The position numbers were made by a program, and so were the translations under genes. From Sipunculus nudus (Eukaryota > Annelida > Sipuncula > Golfingiida > Sipunculidae), in contig CM049317.1 in NCBI GenBank assembly GCA_026874595.1, positions 53,957,618-54,021,617 of the forward strand: DNA of 64,000 nt. The letters run 5' to 3'. The notes under the pieces were generated by a model. It made no database searches, was not told the origin of the DNA, and saw only the letters and a program-made list of their open reading frames with translations. This document shows positions 25,594-38,222 of the stretch, piece after piece; position 1 is the stretch's first letter; every line of letters starts with the position of its first letter.

Positions 25594-28500
25594 CAATATT
25601 TAAAACAAAATGATGTAGCCTGCTTCAAACTGCAAATGTTGGTGATTTATTCCAAATGAGTCCTGTTGTTTGTTACATATAATTTCACAAGTTTTACATC
25701 AGTCAGTTGTACCCCGCTATTTTTACCATAGCAATTATTTTAGGTGAGGGTATGCTCATCTTCTTTGTGATAGTAAAATAATAGCAGTAGAAGCCAATTA
25801 TTAGTCAGAGATGAAAAAAAAAATATTTTAATTGTAAAAGTAAAAGATGGATCAATAAGTAATAGAAATAGTTATAGCAATAGAACTCTTTTATTAGGAC
25901 CCAACATGACAAAACCTTGACAAAATCCGACAAAATCATACTGAAGAAATAATGTATAATTATTTATGTATTTCATGTATGATTCATCTTTTTCCATTCA
26001 ACAGGTTTATCGATAAATTTCGTTATCTAAAGCCTTTATTTACCCTGTGACCAAAGGAATACTTTCCCCCTCTGTGAAACTTATAAAATATCAACATGGT
26101 GTTTTTTATTGATAAAGCCTAAAGCCTAAGTCACAAACAATCTACGATTTTGACTGTCGTACGATTTTTAGCAGGGCTACGACATATGTGTGGGAGAGTT
26201 TTATTTGATAATTTCGTGGAGGCGTTCACATATAAAATATATGTTGTACGACAGTCGTAGAAACATTGATCAGGGCTGTCTTAAGTCTAATCATAAGCTC
26301 TTCCAACGACATTTGTATGAGGTCCATACGATGTTCGTTATGCAAAAGAAACATTTTCCCAATATTTTGGTCGTAGACTTGTCGTATATATGTTGCGCGA
26401 TGTACGTGACATGAAGGCTCATGACAAACCAATAGCGGTCGAAGGAATGACCTTCGAGGATAGTATATTCGTAGGACTGTCACAGGTAGAATGTGCTGTC
26501 GAAGGAAAGACCTACGATTCGTTGGGCCTCAGAAAACCAAAATATCGTACGTAATTCGTGGCGATATCGTAACAAATTCCTAACGCATCGTACAGCAGAC
26601 CTACGAGACCGGTCTGACTAAAAGAATAACCTATGATGCTGAAAAAAAATCGAAATTCTGCTATAAGGGTCTACGATCTTTTCCGTCTTAGAACACCTGA
26701 ATTCTGCACGACATACTCACGACTGTCCTAGGAATTTCCCCAATTTTCTGTCTTAGACCTGTCGTATACCTATTGTGCGATGTATGCGACTTGGGCTTTT
26801 AGTCACAAATAACCTGGGATTTTGACTGTATTTTGACTGTTTTTGATTTTAGCAGGGCAACAACAGATGGAACCGTCGTAGGTTGGAACGTGCGGCAATC
26901 GTTCGGCTTTCGTAGGGCCTCAGATAACCAAACAATCGTATGAAAGTTGTAGGTTTATCATAACACAGTCGTAGGTCATCGTACAACAGACCTACGAGAT
27001 TGTCCTAACATGAAGACAACCCCTAGACATTGAAAGTCTTGAACGTGTTCATATTTTTTCGACAAGGGTCTACGACAATTTTTTCCCGTCGCAAAACATC
27101 TGGAGTTCGAACGATACAGACAAAACATTCCTAGTAATTTTCCAAATTTTAAGTCGTGGACCTTTCGTATATGTGATGTGCGATGTATGTGACTTAGGCA
27201 TCAACGATTGCAAATACTTACTTAATTTTGGAGGACTTATCTCAAGTAGATTGTTTTCAATTATAGCTCAGTCATTCCTGCCTGTGTTTGGGCTAGACCT
27301 CTAATACCCCTGATTAAAACTGAAGTAAAAATTCATTACCTTCACCTTGAATCTCCATTGTAGACATATAACAATAAAAAATCCTATGCATCATGACATC
27401 ATAGTTTATATATTTGATTCCGCTAGATCTCTATTACCGCTGTTCTTTCAAAAGACGTAAGTAAAAAGTCAGTATATTCATCTTGAATCTCCATTGTAGA
27501 AAAATTACAGTATAACATCCTGATGGGAGGGCTGGTCGTCCTCTTTCTAGTAGCATCTACTGCCGTCATCAGCTGCTCCGTGGGCTACTCCATCGGGAGG
27601 AGGAAAACACTGAAGTAAGCATCTGGTCAATTAATATAAAAGCAGAAATCTGCATTCTAATAAATGCAAAACTCTGACATGTTAGACTAGTACCCCCGCA
27701 CTATTACGGCCGGGTGCTTCAAGCGTATGATTAGCTGGCATCATCGGTTCATTAAAGCGCGGAATGCCAACCATGGGACATGCTCCCAAAACCGTGGTTG
27801 CACTCACTTATTGTACCCATACTCCCAACTTCTTTTCTGTAGAAGTATGTATACATTTGCGAATATTATGTAATGACCTTCCTGTATTCGGAACATATGC
27901 CAGATGCATGCCAAAATCTAATCGATTGTCCATTGGACCATTCCCGAAATGTTCTGGAAAATTAATGAAATTCCATTAATGACTATGGTTGTGAACAAAC
28001 ACACACACAAAGACACATGTACGGGATGAATGCATATCCCCCTGGGGGAGGAAACAAGAAACCTCTAAATCAAGGTACTGATGAGCATAACCTATAAGAC
28101 CATGACAAAATGGTTAATTTGGAACTTGAGTTTCTAAGACAAAGGAAACAAAAGGTGGTGGGTTATAGGAAAAATTAATTTAAATATACATGTAAGCCAA
28201 AGCAGATAGGTACATGTTATATATATATATATATATGTAGATTCATATTGGACCCCTGATAAGAGAAATATAAAAGTGAGACACAATGTATAAATTTAAC
28301 TGCACCAAGAATTTCTTAAGAAACTTGTTGACGGATAAGAGAAAATTAGCTAGTGCAAACGTTCAATTAGACTGGCCCAGTCGATGCAGTGGTTAAGACT
28401 TAATTCCTCCCTAACTTGCTCTCGCTGTGTCGCTGTGTAGAACAGGAACTGCCATATCGCTGCAAATTATATCACTAAATTGCGGCTATCTGACCGAATC

Positions 28501-29648
28501 ATGTCATCGATAAAAGCTGAAAATGAGTTAGGTCTACCAATACATGGAATGAACATTTAAATTTACGCATTTTTGTAGCAAACCTAAATACTAAAGCCCC
28601 GGCACAGACTAAAGTTTATGATTTGTGCTTTGATAACTGCATGGTTGACGGGTGACCAGACAAAGTGTGGGCTTGTAAATTAACATATATATCATACGCA
28701 TTTATTATTGATCAGATGTATGCTTTGGTATATAACATTTATATAAATTTAAATATTTATACATACCGCATGGAATTATTATTTAATTGGATTTACTACT
28801 GATTGGAAAGCAGACCATTAATAATTACGTCCTTTTTTAGTTCATTATAGCATACAAAGTGTTGTACTTCTAACGAATATACTGATTTGCAGGTCACAAG
28901 TTTCTCAGAACGTTTTCTTTTCAAATTAAAATTAACTGATTATGAAAAGTCGTTCTGCATATAAAACACCAGTATTATAACAGCAGTCTTTGAATTTTTT
29001 TGAATATATTACCATCTTCGTTTCCTAAGCAGGGACCCTGAGAATTTAGAAACGGAGGAAGTGACGTCGATAGACGCGCCAGCCGCGGTTCGTTTTCCTG
29101 AACTAGTTGCTTCAACTTCGGCATCACTTGATAACGAAATGGGACACTACTCAGAAATTAAAGTTAATCAGTGGGATGAAGCTGTTAAATACAACACCGA
29201 GACATATGCCGAGGTGGGGCCAAGAGGAAATGAGAGGGTGCCTGAAATGATTACTGATACTAATGTTGTCAAGAGGAGTTCACGTGACAGGGGATCAGTA
29301 GCTGTAGTTGGCAAGTCTTCCTGTAAAGGAGGAAAAAACAAATTGCTGTACGCCCAAGCAAGTAAAAGCGCAAATCAAAGCAAACTGGGTGAAATAGAGG
29401 ACAAGGAAGAGAGCAAGTACTGTTTGGCAGGCTTAACAACCACGCTGCAGACAACGGAACAGCTGGAATCTGGAAGTGAAATATCCGAACTGCAAGCCTC
29501 CGGAAATGACGTTGTACCGGGACGTCCCGCTTCTGCTATTGATGACAATGTGTCTGGTCTTGAAGATACCGGTACCCAAGGTGTAGATGCGTCATATCAG
29601 GATAATGAGATTTTGATACCCAATCCCATTTACATATCTGCTACCTGA
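20315..29648 (+). CDS. Gene B: two-CTLD receptor with tyrosine-motif cytoplasmic tail
   Basis: Eight exons: 20315-20417, 21179-21421, 21648-21767, 22294-22530, 22860-23003, 24261-24365, 27500-27614 and 29033-29648. They total 1,683 nt and give 560 aa, with seven AG/GT-bordered introns in consistent phase. Domain order is leader (1-34), CTLD1 (35-155, six Cys), CTLD2 (156-282, six Cys), Pro/Ser/Thr stalk, transmembrane helix and a tail of about 204 aa. Neither CTLD shows EPN/QPD or WND (CTLD2 has WNP), so calcium-dependent sugar binding is not predicted. The tail carries YSEI, YAEV, YAQA and a C-terminal PIYISAT, resembling phosphotyrosine docking motifs. Gene D is a close paralogue with the same exon plan. 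Likely a type I surface receptor in innate recognition (inference). An in-frame ATG at 20294 is an alternative start, but D has no equivalent. Confidence 0.85.
21179..21421 (+). CDS. Gene B exon 2, first half of CTLD1
   Basis: It follows acattacag, 243 nt, phase 1. Landmarks are DVYCRV, WREANESCREAG, ISLGLRR and WTWVNGT. Six Asn-X-Ser/Thr sequons (NRT, NNT, NES, NYS, NWT, NGT) fall within about 80 residues. The donor gtgccg is weak; reading through would stop at 21478-21480. Confidence 0.85.
21648..21767 (+). CDS. Gene B exon 3, second half of CTLD1
   Basis: The 120-nt exon lies between atttgtag and gtatat. It encodes RCGAYSQEEKVVKTNCF and YVCRHN, the closing Cys pattern of a CTLD. Confidence 0.85.
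22294..22530 (+). CDS. Gene B exon 4, first half of CTLD2
   Basis: A 237-nt phase-1 exon. SCPDTIPRYNC opens the domain, followed by DWFTARAMC, GAQLASIDTSQF and LLGLHKDVWLL. The donor is gtaagt. It is about 80% similar by eye to the gene D exon. Confidence 0.88.
22860..23003 (+). CDS. Gene B exon 5, second half of CTLD2
   Basis: A 144-nt exon encoding VFWDKEF, DCAVLKL, MWNPVSC and HPFICQI. The W-N-P replaces the W-N-D calcium ligand motif. The donor gtgagt follows in phase 1. Confidence 0.88.
23925..24115. mobile_element. Short MITE in gene B intron 5
   Basis: ACAGTAAAAGCC and GGGGTTTTACTGT form the inverted ends of a ~190-bp element. A diverged copy is at 54465-54655 in gene D intron 5, hence older than the gene duplication. 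Confidence 0.55.
24261..24365 (+). CDS. Gene B exon 6, stalk
   Basis: A 105-nt phase-1 exon after gatttaacag. It encodes NTTADIEPVPVKNQ and a Ser/Thr/Pro stretch, a probable O-glycosylated stalk. It is conserved at the same length in gene D. Confidence 0.8.
24535..25240. mobile_element. Second LTR-like repeat family, copy in gene B intron 6
   Basis: It shares CATCCAGGTTCTTTT, AGCACCGAGTCC and CTTGTTCACA-type stretches with 59535-60477. It is absent from gene D intron 6. There is no coding capacity and ends are approximate. Confidence 0.5.
26124..27199. mobile_element. Inverted-repeat element pair in gene B intron 6
   Basis: GCCTAAGTCAC at 26124 and GTGACTTAGGC at 27189-27199 are inverted ends. 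A similar junction near 26790-26805 suggests two joined elements. The interior is full of CTACGAC/GTCGTAG short inverted motifs. There is no open frame. Confidence 0.6.
27500..27614 (+). CDS. Gene B exon 7, transmembrane helix
   Basis: It starts after ccattgtag. A second AG at 27510 would give an early stop, so the first is chosen. It encodes ILMGGLVVLFLVASTAVISC, then GYSIGRRKTLK as the basic stop-transfer. It ends in phase 2. Confidence 0.88.
27660..28030 (+). repeat. Dispersed repeat copy in gene B intron 7
   Basis: GCCAAAATCTAATCGATTG with CCCGAAATG and a 3' ACACACACACAAAGACAC stretch. A matching copy is in gene D intron 7 (57280-57640), so it predates the duplication. Confidence 0.6.
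28380..28520 (+). mobile_element. tRNA-like SINE head in gene B intron 7
   Basis: The box A-like GATGCAGTGGTTAAGAC is followed by CTTGCTCTCGCTG. The same sequence lies at 58036-58180 in gene D intron 7, so it was present before the duplication. Box B is not clear. Confidence 0.35.
29033..29648 (+). CDS. Gene B exon 8, cytoplasmic tail
   Basis: The tail of about 204 aa ends at TGA 29646-29648. Tyrosine motifs in order are YSEI, KYNTE, YAEV, YAQA, KYCLA, SYQDNEI and PIYISAT. YSEI and YAEV are separated by 15 residues, longer than the usual ITAM spacing, and lack the usual -2 hydrophobic residue of an ITIM. The exact class is open. AATAAA lies at 29732-29737. Confidence 0.88.
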
Positions 29649-29731
29649 CATGTTCCAACGACACTTGAACACTGCTTGCTTGAAGTAACTTTTAGTTGCC
29701 GCCTTTATTAGCGCCATTTCGACCCCTTGAC

Positions 29732-29737
29732 AATAAA
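29732..29737 (+). promoter_or_regulatory. Polyadenylation signal of gene B
   Basis: AATAAA sits 84 nt after the stop codon. In gene D the matching site near 59366 reads AATAGA, a weaker variant. Confidence 0.65.
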
Positions 29738-29855
29738 AAGCCTTCAACTAACGCACTGGTTGTATGGGTGCATTAACATCCTTCTAAACGGAACACACTT
29801 TAAGGCTCTATGAGGACACAATTATTTTTCATAATTTTTAACAAAGCACATGGCC

Positions 29856-30591
29856 TACAAGCACGCTTAAAATTCTGTACCACTATGCAGCGTGAAATGT
29901 CTAGGGGAATGAATAAAGAAGTCGATGGGTTTTTTGTTAACAAATAATTATAATTTATACTTAAAACAATCCTAACTTACAATACACTGAATCAATACAA
30001 TTACATAGTAAAACAATAAAAATCTACAGTACCAGAGTGTCAGGATCCTAGGCTTTTCTAGATTCCACCACTGTCACAGCTCTACAAGTCCTTTTTACAT
30101 AAATATTCTAAATGAAAATTTCATGTAAATTTAATTTTCTCAGAGAATGGCCCAATTTAACCCCGAAATCAATCTGCTGTAATTCAGTACGAAGTTCTGG
30201 CAATTATTCCAACGGCAAACTAGAGACTGTATAAAATCCGTTACAAATTTCGAAGAATGTCTATAAGTTCTGCAAATATCGGAAAGTTCCCAAAATGACT
30301 CATACTCTTCAGTGTCCGCTGGAATTTTTCTCTCTCTACTCTGCCGGCTCTAAACACAGCCCCTATTTATAACTTTTTTTCCGAAAATACTAGAAATGGA
30401 AAACTCCAAAAAACAATACACACGTTACAGGAACAGACTTGAAACATCTAGAACAAAAAACGCTGTGTTTCTACACTTCAGACCCCACACGCGAGCCACG
30501 CCAACTCGCACGTCTCCAATGGCAACAGACTATGCCGGCCTATAAGACACATGTAACACTCCTGTGTACAATAAAACAGATGCCTGTAACA
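29856..30591 (-). mobile_element. LTR-like element, copy 2
   Basis: The minus strand starts TGTTACAGG, with TATAAATAGGGGCTGTGTTT and a 3' part ATAATTATTTGTTAACAAAA. It lies downstream of gene B where the D block holds an unrelated insertion, so it arrived after the duplication. A solo LTR is likely. Confidence 0.75.
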
Positions 30592-32116
30592 ATTGACTTT
30601 AAATGAAACACGTGCTGTCACTCACTAATGTTCCCACACTTATATGTAAACATGATACTCATATACAATAAACTAGCAAAACAATCATCTGGTCATACTC
30701 CCTGTCCATATATGCCTAAGTCATATCTAAGTCACCGTCCTCTTCCGACAACTACTTAATCGCATATTCACGGCTTCGCCCATACATGAATGTGGTCTTT
30801 TTGCAGAATGTGGTCTCGTTAGAGTGCAGCTTGAGAAGTCTTATTCGCAAAGAATATTATCATCATTTAGAAATAGGACCATTCAGTTTGATATTTTAAT
30901 CAAGAAAAAAGGATCTTACATCAAATGATATCGGGTGCCTTAGACACCCTTTTGGGTGGAATCCCATTCTGTAAGTTTTACTACTTTAAAAGCTTATTTC
31001 TGACGCAAAACGAAAACTTATTTATTTTTAGCTTTTATATTTCGTATCTCTATGTTGATATGCATATGTTAAGGCGTTTTCTGCATACGAAGACAGATAC
31101 AGAGAGGCCACGATGATGGGTTGTCCCCTCGTATGTATTTATTTTTACTTAATTGTATATCACTCAATCGATTTGTCTTGATTCAATATCACTTCGGATC
31201 TAAGAGTATTCTGCTTATCCTATTGATATTATATCTTATAAATTATTCATTACGTTTACACTCATTTGTATTTTAGCAAAATCATTGTCTTTGAACCATT
31301 CAAATCTGAACAGAGGAAAGCTAGCTTTTCAGTCAATGTCTATACATGTTTTCGCCGCATCGGTTCGGGGAGACGGTATTTTCTACCTGGAGTTTACATC
31401 TCGCAGAGATTTAATTCCTAGCAGCACAACGTCTAAATGTAGCGCATCTGTGCATAAACGAAAGATGATTGCCGCATCTGCTGAGAAAAGTATAGGACGG
31501 GACATTTGGTGAACATTTTTTAATGAACTGTGAAGTATCAGGTATTTAAAAATATGCAAATGCTGCAAAGTGCCTATATAAGGTATGGAAAAAGATGAGG
31601 GTCTGCTAACTAGCAATAGTTAGATAAAATCATCACTATCAGGAACTTGACCAAAAACACTGTATCATTTAACCTGTTAACTTCATAGGTTTTCTTTGTT
31701 AGCAAGGATTAGCGGGTGAAGTTGAATATTATACATGTTACCTGAACGTTAAGTTTCACATTTAGTGTCGTTGAAACAGTTCCCTGGTGACGAGCCCTTA
31801 AGAGGAAGGTTGGGTTTCTACAGCCGAAGAGACCTGTTCATTTAATAAAATAGCTTTATAAACTCATGCTCTTGGAGAAGTTGTATATGTTTCGGTCCAG
31901 GGTAGTAGCGTAATACTAGTAAGTAAACTGTTATATTTATTACGAATATAGATAATATAGTTACAATATGCAAGTAAACTACATAGAACCAACCTAGCTG
32001 TTGGTAACCGCACTCATTTTTTAATACTAACTTAACTATGAATTTCATTCTGGTTAGGGACAGCTTGACAGGACAGAATTACACGTTTCCATAAATTTAA
32101 ATATATTTTGTGATTA

Positions 32117-32395
32117 CTAGGCCCGGTGACTACTGCACCTACTCGCCATGGGTGTGTAATCGCTCCATTGCGGGCTTATACCACCAAGTAACCCCTGAAA
32201 GGCGCAATCATTTCTGAGTGAAAACGGCCATAGGGCAATGCCTTTCCATTCAGCCTGCGGAGTTTTCACCATAGGAGGTGGCCAACAGGGAAAAATGTGT
32301 AAAAATCTCACTACCTATGCTGAGATTCGAACTCTAAAGCTCCAGTACTTGAGTCCTGTGGTTTATCCCTGAACCACAGAATTAAGCCGGTTCCA
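32117..32395 (-). mobile_element. tRNA-derived SINE, B block
   Basis: Read on the minus strand, a box A-like TGGTTCAGGGAT and a box B-like AGTTCGAATCTC (plus-strand 32322-32334) head a body of about 200 bp. A diverged copy sits at the paralogous place 61717-61985, so the insertion predates the duplication. Confidence 0.6.
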
Positions 32396-34960
32396 CCAAT
32401 AACCTTTTAAATTGTATAAAACACAGAAACTAAACCAGCATTGAATCACACGGACATTCATCCCATTGCGTTTTAGTTTATCCCTTAAAAAAATCAGCAA
32501 ACGATCAGCATATTAGCTCATATCATTCTTATAGCCAGATTATGTAACCATTAGCTGATAATCATATATCTACCACATTGGTCTGCGGGGACATCCGGAT
32601 AATCTGCTATACACTCGTTAACAACACCAGGTGTAAGCAGGACAAATATTTAACCACGAGGCAACCTTCGAAACTTAATTGACTGATCACTGAAATAACA
32701 ACTGCATGACCCCTAGATTAAAACATTATTTGTATGTGTGTATTTACATTATGATATTAGCTTTTTCACCCCTGTGATGTCACGTTAGAACAGCTTACCA
32801 TAATGCACGAAACATTCTAGTCACTCTGTGCCTTCCATGATTGATAACCGGATATTTGTATGGAATCCTGAAAGTTAGGAATATTGTAACCAGGGAAGCT
32901 AGATTCAAAACTTTGCGACGAACTTTCGCTTGTTCAATTGAAAAAGAACAACATAACTATAAAAAATGGATTCACAGGAATGCAAGCCTCCGCCATGTGG
33001 GTGACCAAAATGTGCTTACATTGTTCTATTCGGCTGTTACTCCTTGGTTCATTCGGGAACATGTTCCCTTAACCCATGTTTGGTTTCACTTAGTGAGTCA
33101 TAAGTTAATGCACATTTGTGAAATTTCCTGGAAGTCGTTCCTGGACCAGGATCATGACGCAGATCCACACCAAAAACTTATCGATTCTTCAGTTGCCCAT
33201 TCCCTAGGTGCCCTGAATATTTCATACGATTCCCCGTTCACGATTGCGTGAGTAATGTTTTTAAACACACAAAGAAAACGCATACCCTTTTAGTGGAGCT
33301 TAAAATCAATAATTAATATATGCATACGAGAACTTTATGACAGACGTTACACCTCATGTACGTATTACATTCATGAAAAGGCAGTTTTAACAATCAATTT
33401 TTTGGACTCAATCAAAGTTCTTCCCGTCGCTTAAACATTAAATCATCGTTGGGAATTAATTTGATTAAAATTATCTCAGTGGCTTCCCACAATAAATTTT
33501 AAAGCACCAAAGCACAAAGGAATGGAAAATGTCAGTTAACGAACGAAATTCTAAAAAAAAAATTGAATAAATGATAAATCCTACAGAAAAGATCTTTCAT
33601 CTTGATGTAAGTAACATTTAATTTTTTAGATTTATATATATTTGAAAATATTATAAGTTTTTAAATCGATAACGATAATTCATGAGTTCCAGCATGATTG
33701 AATTTTTTAGATGACAAATATGCCTATAAGTAGAATACCAGTACGGTGTATATGCCTTACGCCATCCCTCTTTTCTTCAGGCCAAAGGAGAATTGATCAT
33801 TGAATCTGATAACGAAAACGTTTCCATAAGCGTTTATACTTAGTTCAAAATACTGTTATACTTTATTAGTTTTATTCTCCGTTGGTTTGTTACGGAAATG
33901 CACAAAAAGTAATGGGTTTTCCGCCGGCTCTATCAGTAAAGTACGTAAGATTAAAATATTAACTACGAGATAAGAAAGAAAATACATCTACGACCAATAC
34001 AGAAAAAGGTGCACATAGTTTTTTTAATGTATCAGGATGAATGTATCCTTTATCCATCCAAAACGGTGCTCGGTAGCAGGAGACATTACACTAGTGTGAA
34101 AATGTGCCTACATGTTAAAATTTCGACCTCTGTGTAATTTTCTGCCTGTCAGATATTGGCGTTCTTCGTGCACGGTCGTCAATTGGTGTCGATTGCCACT
34201 GTAAGGAGCCACATGTGGTGGCACATTCTGTTTCCTTGATACAATCGACCAAAATCAACCCGGCCACACTTAACCTGAATAAATCGCAAGCTATTTGCTG
34301 TTATAATAATAAGACCTGATAATATCAGTTGTGTAAGTCTAATGCCATCATAAAAAAACCTAATAGTACCATTCCTGTGTTTCTATTGTTACAGCTAGTG
34401 TATTTTAGTATTTTATGACGACTGGATAATACTGATGTAACCAATGCTTCCCTCCATGGAATAAGAGGTTTGCTGTTAACTGTTTTATCTAGGAGAGTTT
34501 ATATGAATAGACGAATACGACTCTGCGGTTTTTAGAGTGGTTTATTGTTTATAGCAATTAAACAAAAGCCACATTATTTCATTTCAAAGCTACCAATAAC
34601 CTTCCAAATTTCTGACCTTTCACTTAATACCAAGGGGAACATTTTTTTTTTCTTGTATTTTGTCCAGCATAAAACCGTTTGTTGAAAATAGTACAGATGT
34701 GGCTTAGCAATACCCAATTCCCAATTGTAGCATTTATTTTATAAACTGCTCATTAAAATAACATCGCGCTTGAATCATGTAAGGATATATGGTTGTATAA
34801 AGCATCAGTGGTGTGTTGTCGGCTAATCTGTTGATCAGTAAAAACAGCAGTGGATTGACTTGGCTCTAATCAGCTGATTAGAAGTAACCATCATTAAGGT
34901 GGCTTAAAATAATTACGATATAGCAATAAACAGAGACTTTACAATTTCTAAAATTGTATT

Positions 34961-35012
<52 letters not shown>

Positions 35013-36536
35013 CACCATCGCCAGTTTTCATATCCCTGATTCCTGAGGGAAAGCGAGGGCAGCCAATTTCAAGTATTCTTGTAATTAATTGTGCTCCGTC
35101 GCCGCCCATTTTGAAACCGATGTCCTGGAAACTTAGCCGTATTTGTCTGAACAGCTGTAAATACCACAAAATACAAAAAAATAATCAATATTAAATTAAC
35201 CCTGTTTTCTTAATCGTTTATCCTGTTAACCCTGGTCGTTATGATTTAAAATAATGTTTTCGTGATGACATTCATTACGGTTCATGTTAAAGGACGATAC
35301 GTTAATTAATAGGTTATTGAAAACAGATGTTCTCTCTCTCTATGACACCAGTCACATTCCAATAGTAAATAACATAACACCATGACTATCGTGCTGCAGA
35401 CAGCTCGTAGTTTAACAAGCACATACCAACATCACAAGGGCGTTAGAAGAACCTCTCTTAAGGATTATCTTTCGAGTTCTTTAATGTGTAAACAGAATAA
35501 GCCAGAAAAATATGCTACGGCAGGTGATTAGCTTGCTTTCATAACCGAAATGGGACCAGGCATACGTACGTATGATCATTTATACATATCAACGCTTAGC
35601 AGATACCATAACAAGAGATGGTGTACTAGGGACTCTATACCCACTCAGATCAGTTACCACGCAGACTGAGCAGATGAATATATTATCAATGTTCCGGAAA
35701 ACTGTGAAGATTGAGCAGATACGCCACATATCCTGATATATTTGAATGGCACACAACAATTATTCATATCAGTAACACATAATCGATACTTACTGATTCG
35801 AAGGCATCGTCATAATAGTTTTCATATGTGACCGTAATTTTCGTTTTAAGTACATTTAAACGAAATATGAATTTTAATATGACACGTACTAATCAGTGTA
35901 TTTCAGTAAAAGCTTCAATGGAATAGAAACATTACAATACTGACCCGTGTCTAGTAATAAGATGGGAGGCTAACACCAATATTGGGCTATACTCCAGAGG
36001 TATAACAGTGTATTGGAGCAAGATCTGTAATAGTTCCTATAGCGCCTACGAGAAATAACTGTAAATTTTCTCAGAATTTATAAGGAAATATGGAAAATGT
36101 TCCCCATTAGAACACATTTTGCATCATTCTCAAACCAAACCAATTACATACTGGAGGCCTGGCCTCAGAGGAGTTCCGTGACAAAAGCCGAATAGGACCA
36201 CCATCAATTATAATATAGATCAATCGTGTTTGGTCAATAAATATGAATTTGCTTGCATAATAAAACTTTCATTGGACACTAAATACGAGTAATTTGCACG
36301 CTAGTGATTATTATCATGAAGAATGAAAGTAATTATGTGCTTTGTTTACATAATGTACCAATTAATCTAGGAGATATATATACCATCATGAATTTACAGG
36401 ACAATTTATCCCTTTATACAGCTAATTTCTCAAAATTGTTGCTGCAGCAAAGTACTTCCTAGATGTCATAGGCTGTAGCAATGAAGCCATGTGTACAGTA
36501 ACGTTTCCTTTATTGGTTGTTCGAAGGACATATAAC

Positions 36537-36615
36537 ATGGTCTTTGTGATCTTGAGGTTGGGTTTATTTGGCATCTTGCTTCTTCACAATGCAGCATCGA
36601 CAAAAGCCGCAGTTA
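36537..36615 (+). pseudogene. Locus C extra signal-peptide exon, duplicate copy
   Basis: Identical to the exon at 37897-37975, in the first unit of the 1,360-bp tandem repeat. It is followed at 36863-36933 by a CTLD1 exon cut off after ESWKEA, where the second repeat unit begins. Confidence 0.75.
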
Positions 36616-37896
36616 GTGAGTAAATTCATTTATCAGAAAATATCAGATAGAATTTATTTACTAGTAGATGTTACGTATTACTCCATACCGTATTAACCTT
36701 TTTAATGGATTGATTTAGCATGTGTATTGTTTATAACTGTTATATTGTTCTATTCACAAGGTCACAGTTTGATATATTTCACTGGTGCACCATGCAAACA
36801 TGTATCTTCAGTCTTGAACAAGAGTAGATTGGTTTTCACTCAGATAAATATTCACGTTACAGGCTGCAGTGATAATGCGAGTGCTGACAAGTATTGTCTT
36901 ATGTTCAAGACCAAAGAAAGTTGGAAAGAGGCTGATCATTTATACATATCAACGCTTAGCAGATACCATAACAAGAGATGGTGTACTAGGGACTCTATAC
37001 CCACTCAGATCAGTTACCACGCAGACTGAGCAGATGAATATATTATCAATGTTCCGGAAAACTGTGAAGATTGAGCAGATACGCCACATATCCTGATATA
37101 TTTGAATGGCACACAACAATTATTCATATCAGTAACACATAATCGATACTTACTGATTCGAAGGCATCGTCATAATAGTTTTCATATGTGACCGTAATTT
37201 TCGTTTTAAGTACATTTAAACGAAATATGAATTTTAATATGACACATACTAATCAGTGTATTTCAGTAAAAGCTTCAATGGAATAGAAACATTACAATAC
37301 TGACCCGTGTCTAGTAATAAGATGGGAGGCTAACACCAATATTGGGCTATACTCCAGAGGTATAACAGTGTATTGGAGCAAGATCTGTAATAGTTCCTAT
37401 AGCGCCTACGAGAAATAACTGTAAATTTTCTCAGAATTTATAAGGAAATATGGAAAATGTTCCCCATTAGAACACATTTTGCATCATTCTCAAACCAAAC
37501 CCATTACATACTGGAGGCCTGGCCTCAGAGGAGTTCCGTGACAAAAGCCGAATAGGACCACCATCAATTATAATATAGATCAATCGTGTTTGGTCAATAA
37601 ATATGAATTTGCTTGCATAATAAAAATTTCATTGGACACTAAATACGAGTAATTTGCACGCTAGTGATTATTATCATGAAGAATGAAAGTAATTATGTGC
37701 TTTGTTTACATAATGTACCAATTAATCTAGGAGATATATATACCATCATGAATTTACAGGACAATTTATCCCTTTATACAGCTAATTTCTCAAAATTGTT
37801 GCTGCAGCAAAGTACTTCCTAGATGTCATAGGCTGTAGCAATGAAGCCATGTGTACAGTAACGTTTCCTTTATTGGTTGTTCGAAGGACATATAAC

Positions 37897-37975
37897 ATGG
37901 TCTTTGTGATCTTGAGGTTGGGTTTATTTGGCATCTTGCTTCTTCACAATGCAGCATCGACAAAAGCCGCAGTTA
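37897..37975 (+). CDS. Locus C exon 1, signal peptide
   Basis: MVFVILRLGLFGILLLHNAA followed by STKAAV is a strong signal peptide. The donor gtgagt follows in phase 1. It is much more hydrophobic than the leaders of genes B and D. Confidence 0.75.
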
Positions 37976-38222
37976 GTGAGTAAATTCATTTATCAGAAAA
38001 TATCAGATAGAATTTATTTACTAGTAGATGTTACGTATTACTCCATACCGTATTAACCTTTTTAATGGATTGATTTAGCATGTGTATTGTTTATAACTGT
38101 TATATTGTTCTATTCACAAGGTCACAGTTTGATATATTTCACTGGTGCACCATGCAAACATGTATCTTCAGTCTTGAACAAGAGTAGATTGGTTTTCACT
38201 CAGATAAATATTCACGTTACAG

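Larger units (their letters stand above)
19880..34460. repeat. Segmental duplication, B block
   Basis: Exons, introns and about 4.8 kb of 3' flank correspond in order to about 50050-63580. Young insertions (LTR-like copy 2, second-family LTR, inverted-repeat element pair) distinguish this block. Confidence 0.85.

Noticed and set aside
27510-27614. Alternative acceptor ATTACAG for gene B exon 7
   Set aside because: In phase 1 it would create a TAA as the second codon; the upstream acceptor matches gene D.
31285-31512. 75-codon open frame downstream of gene B
   Set aside because: The duplicated copy near 60950-61130 has stops and indels, so the frame is not conserved.
32841-33251. 136-codon open frame on the plus strand
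   Set aside because: It overlaps a dispersed repeat (ACCAAAA-core family), and the paralogous D-block sequence (62430-62790) breaks the frame.
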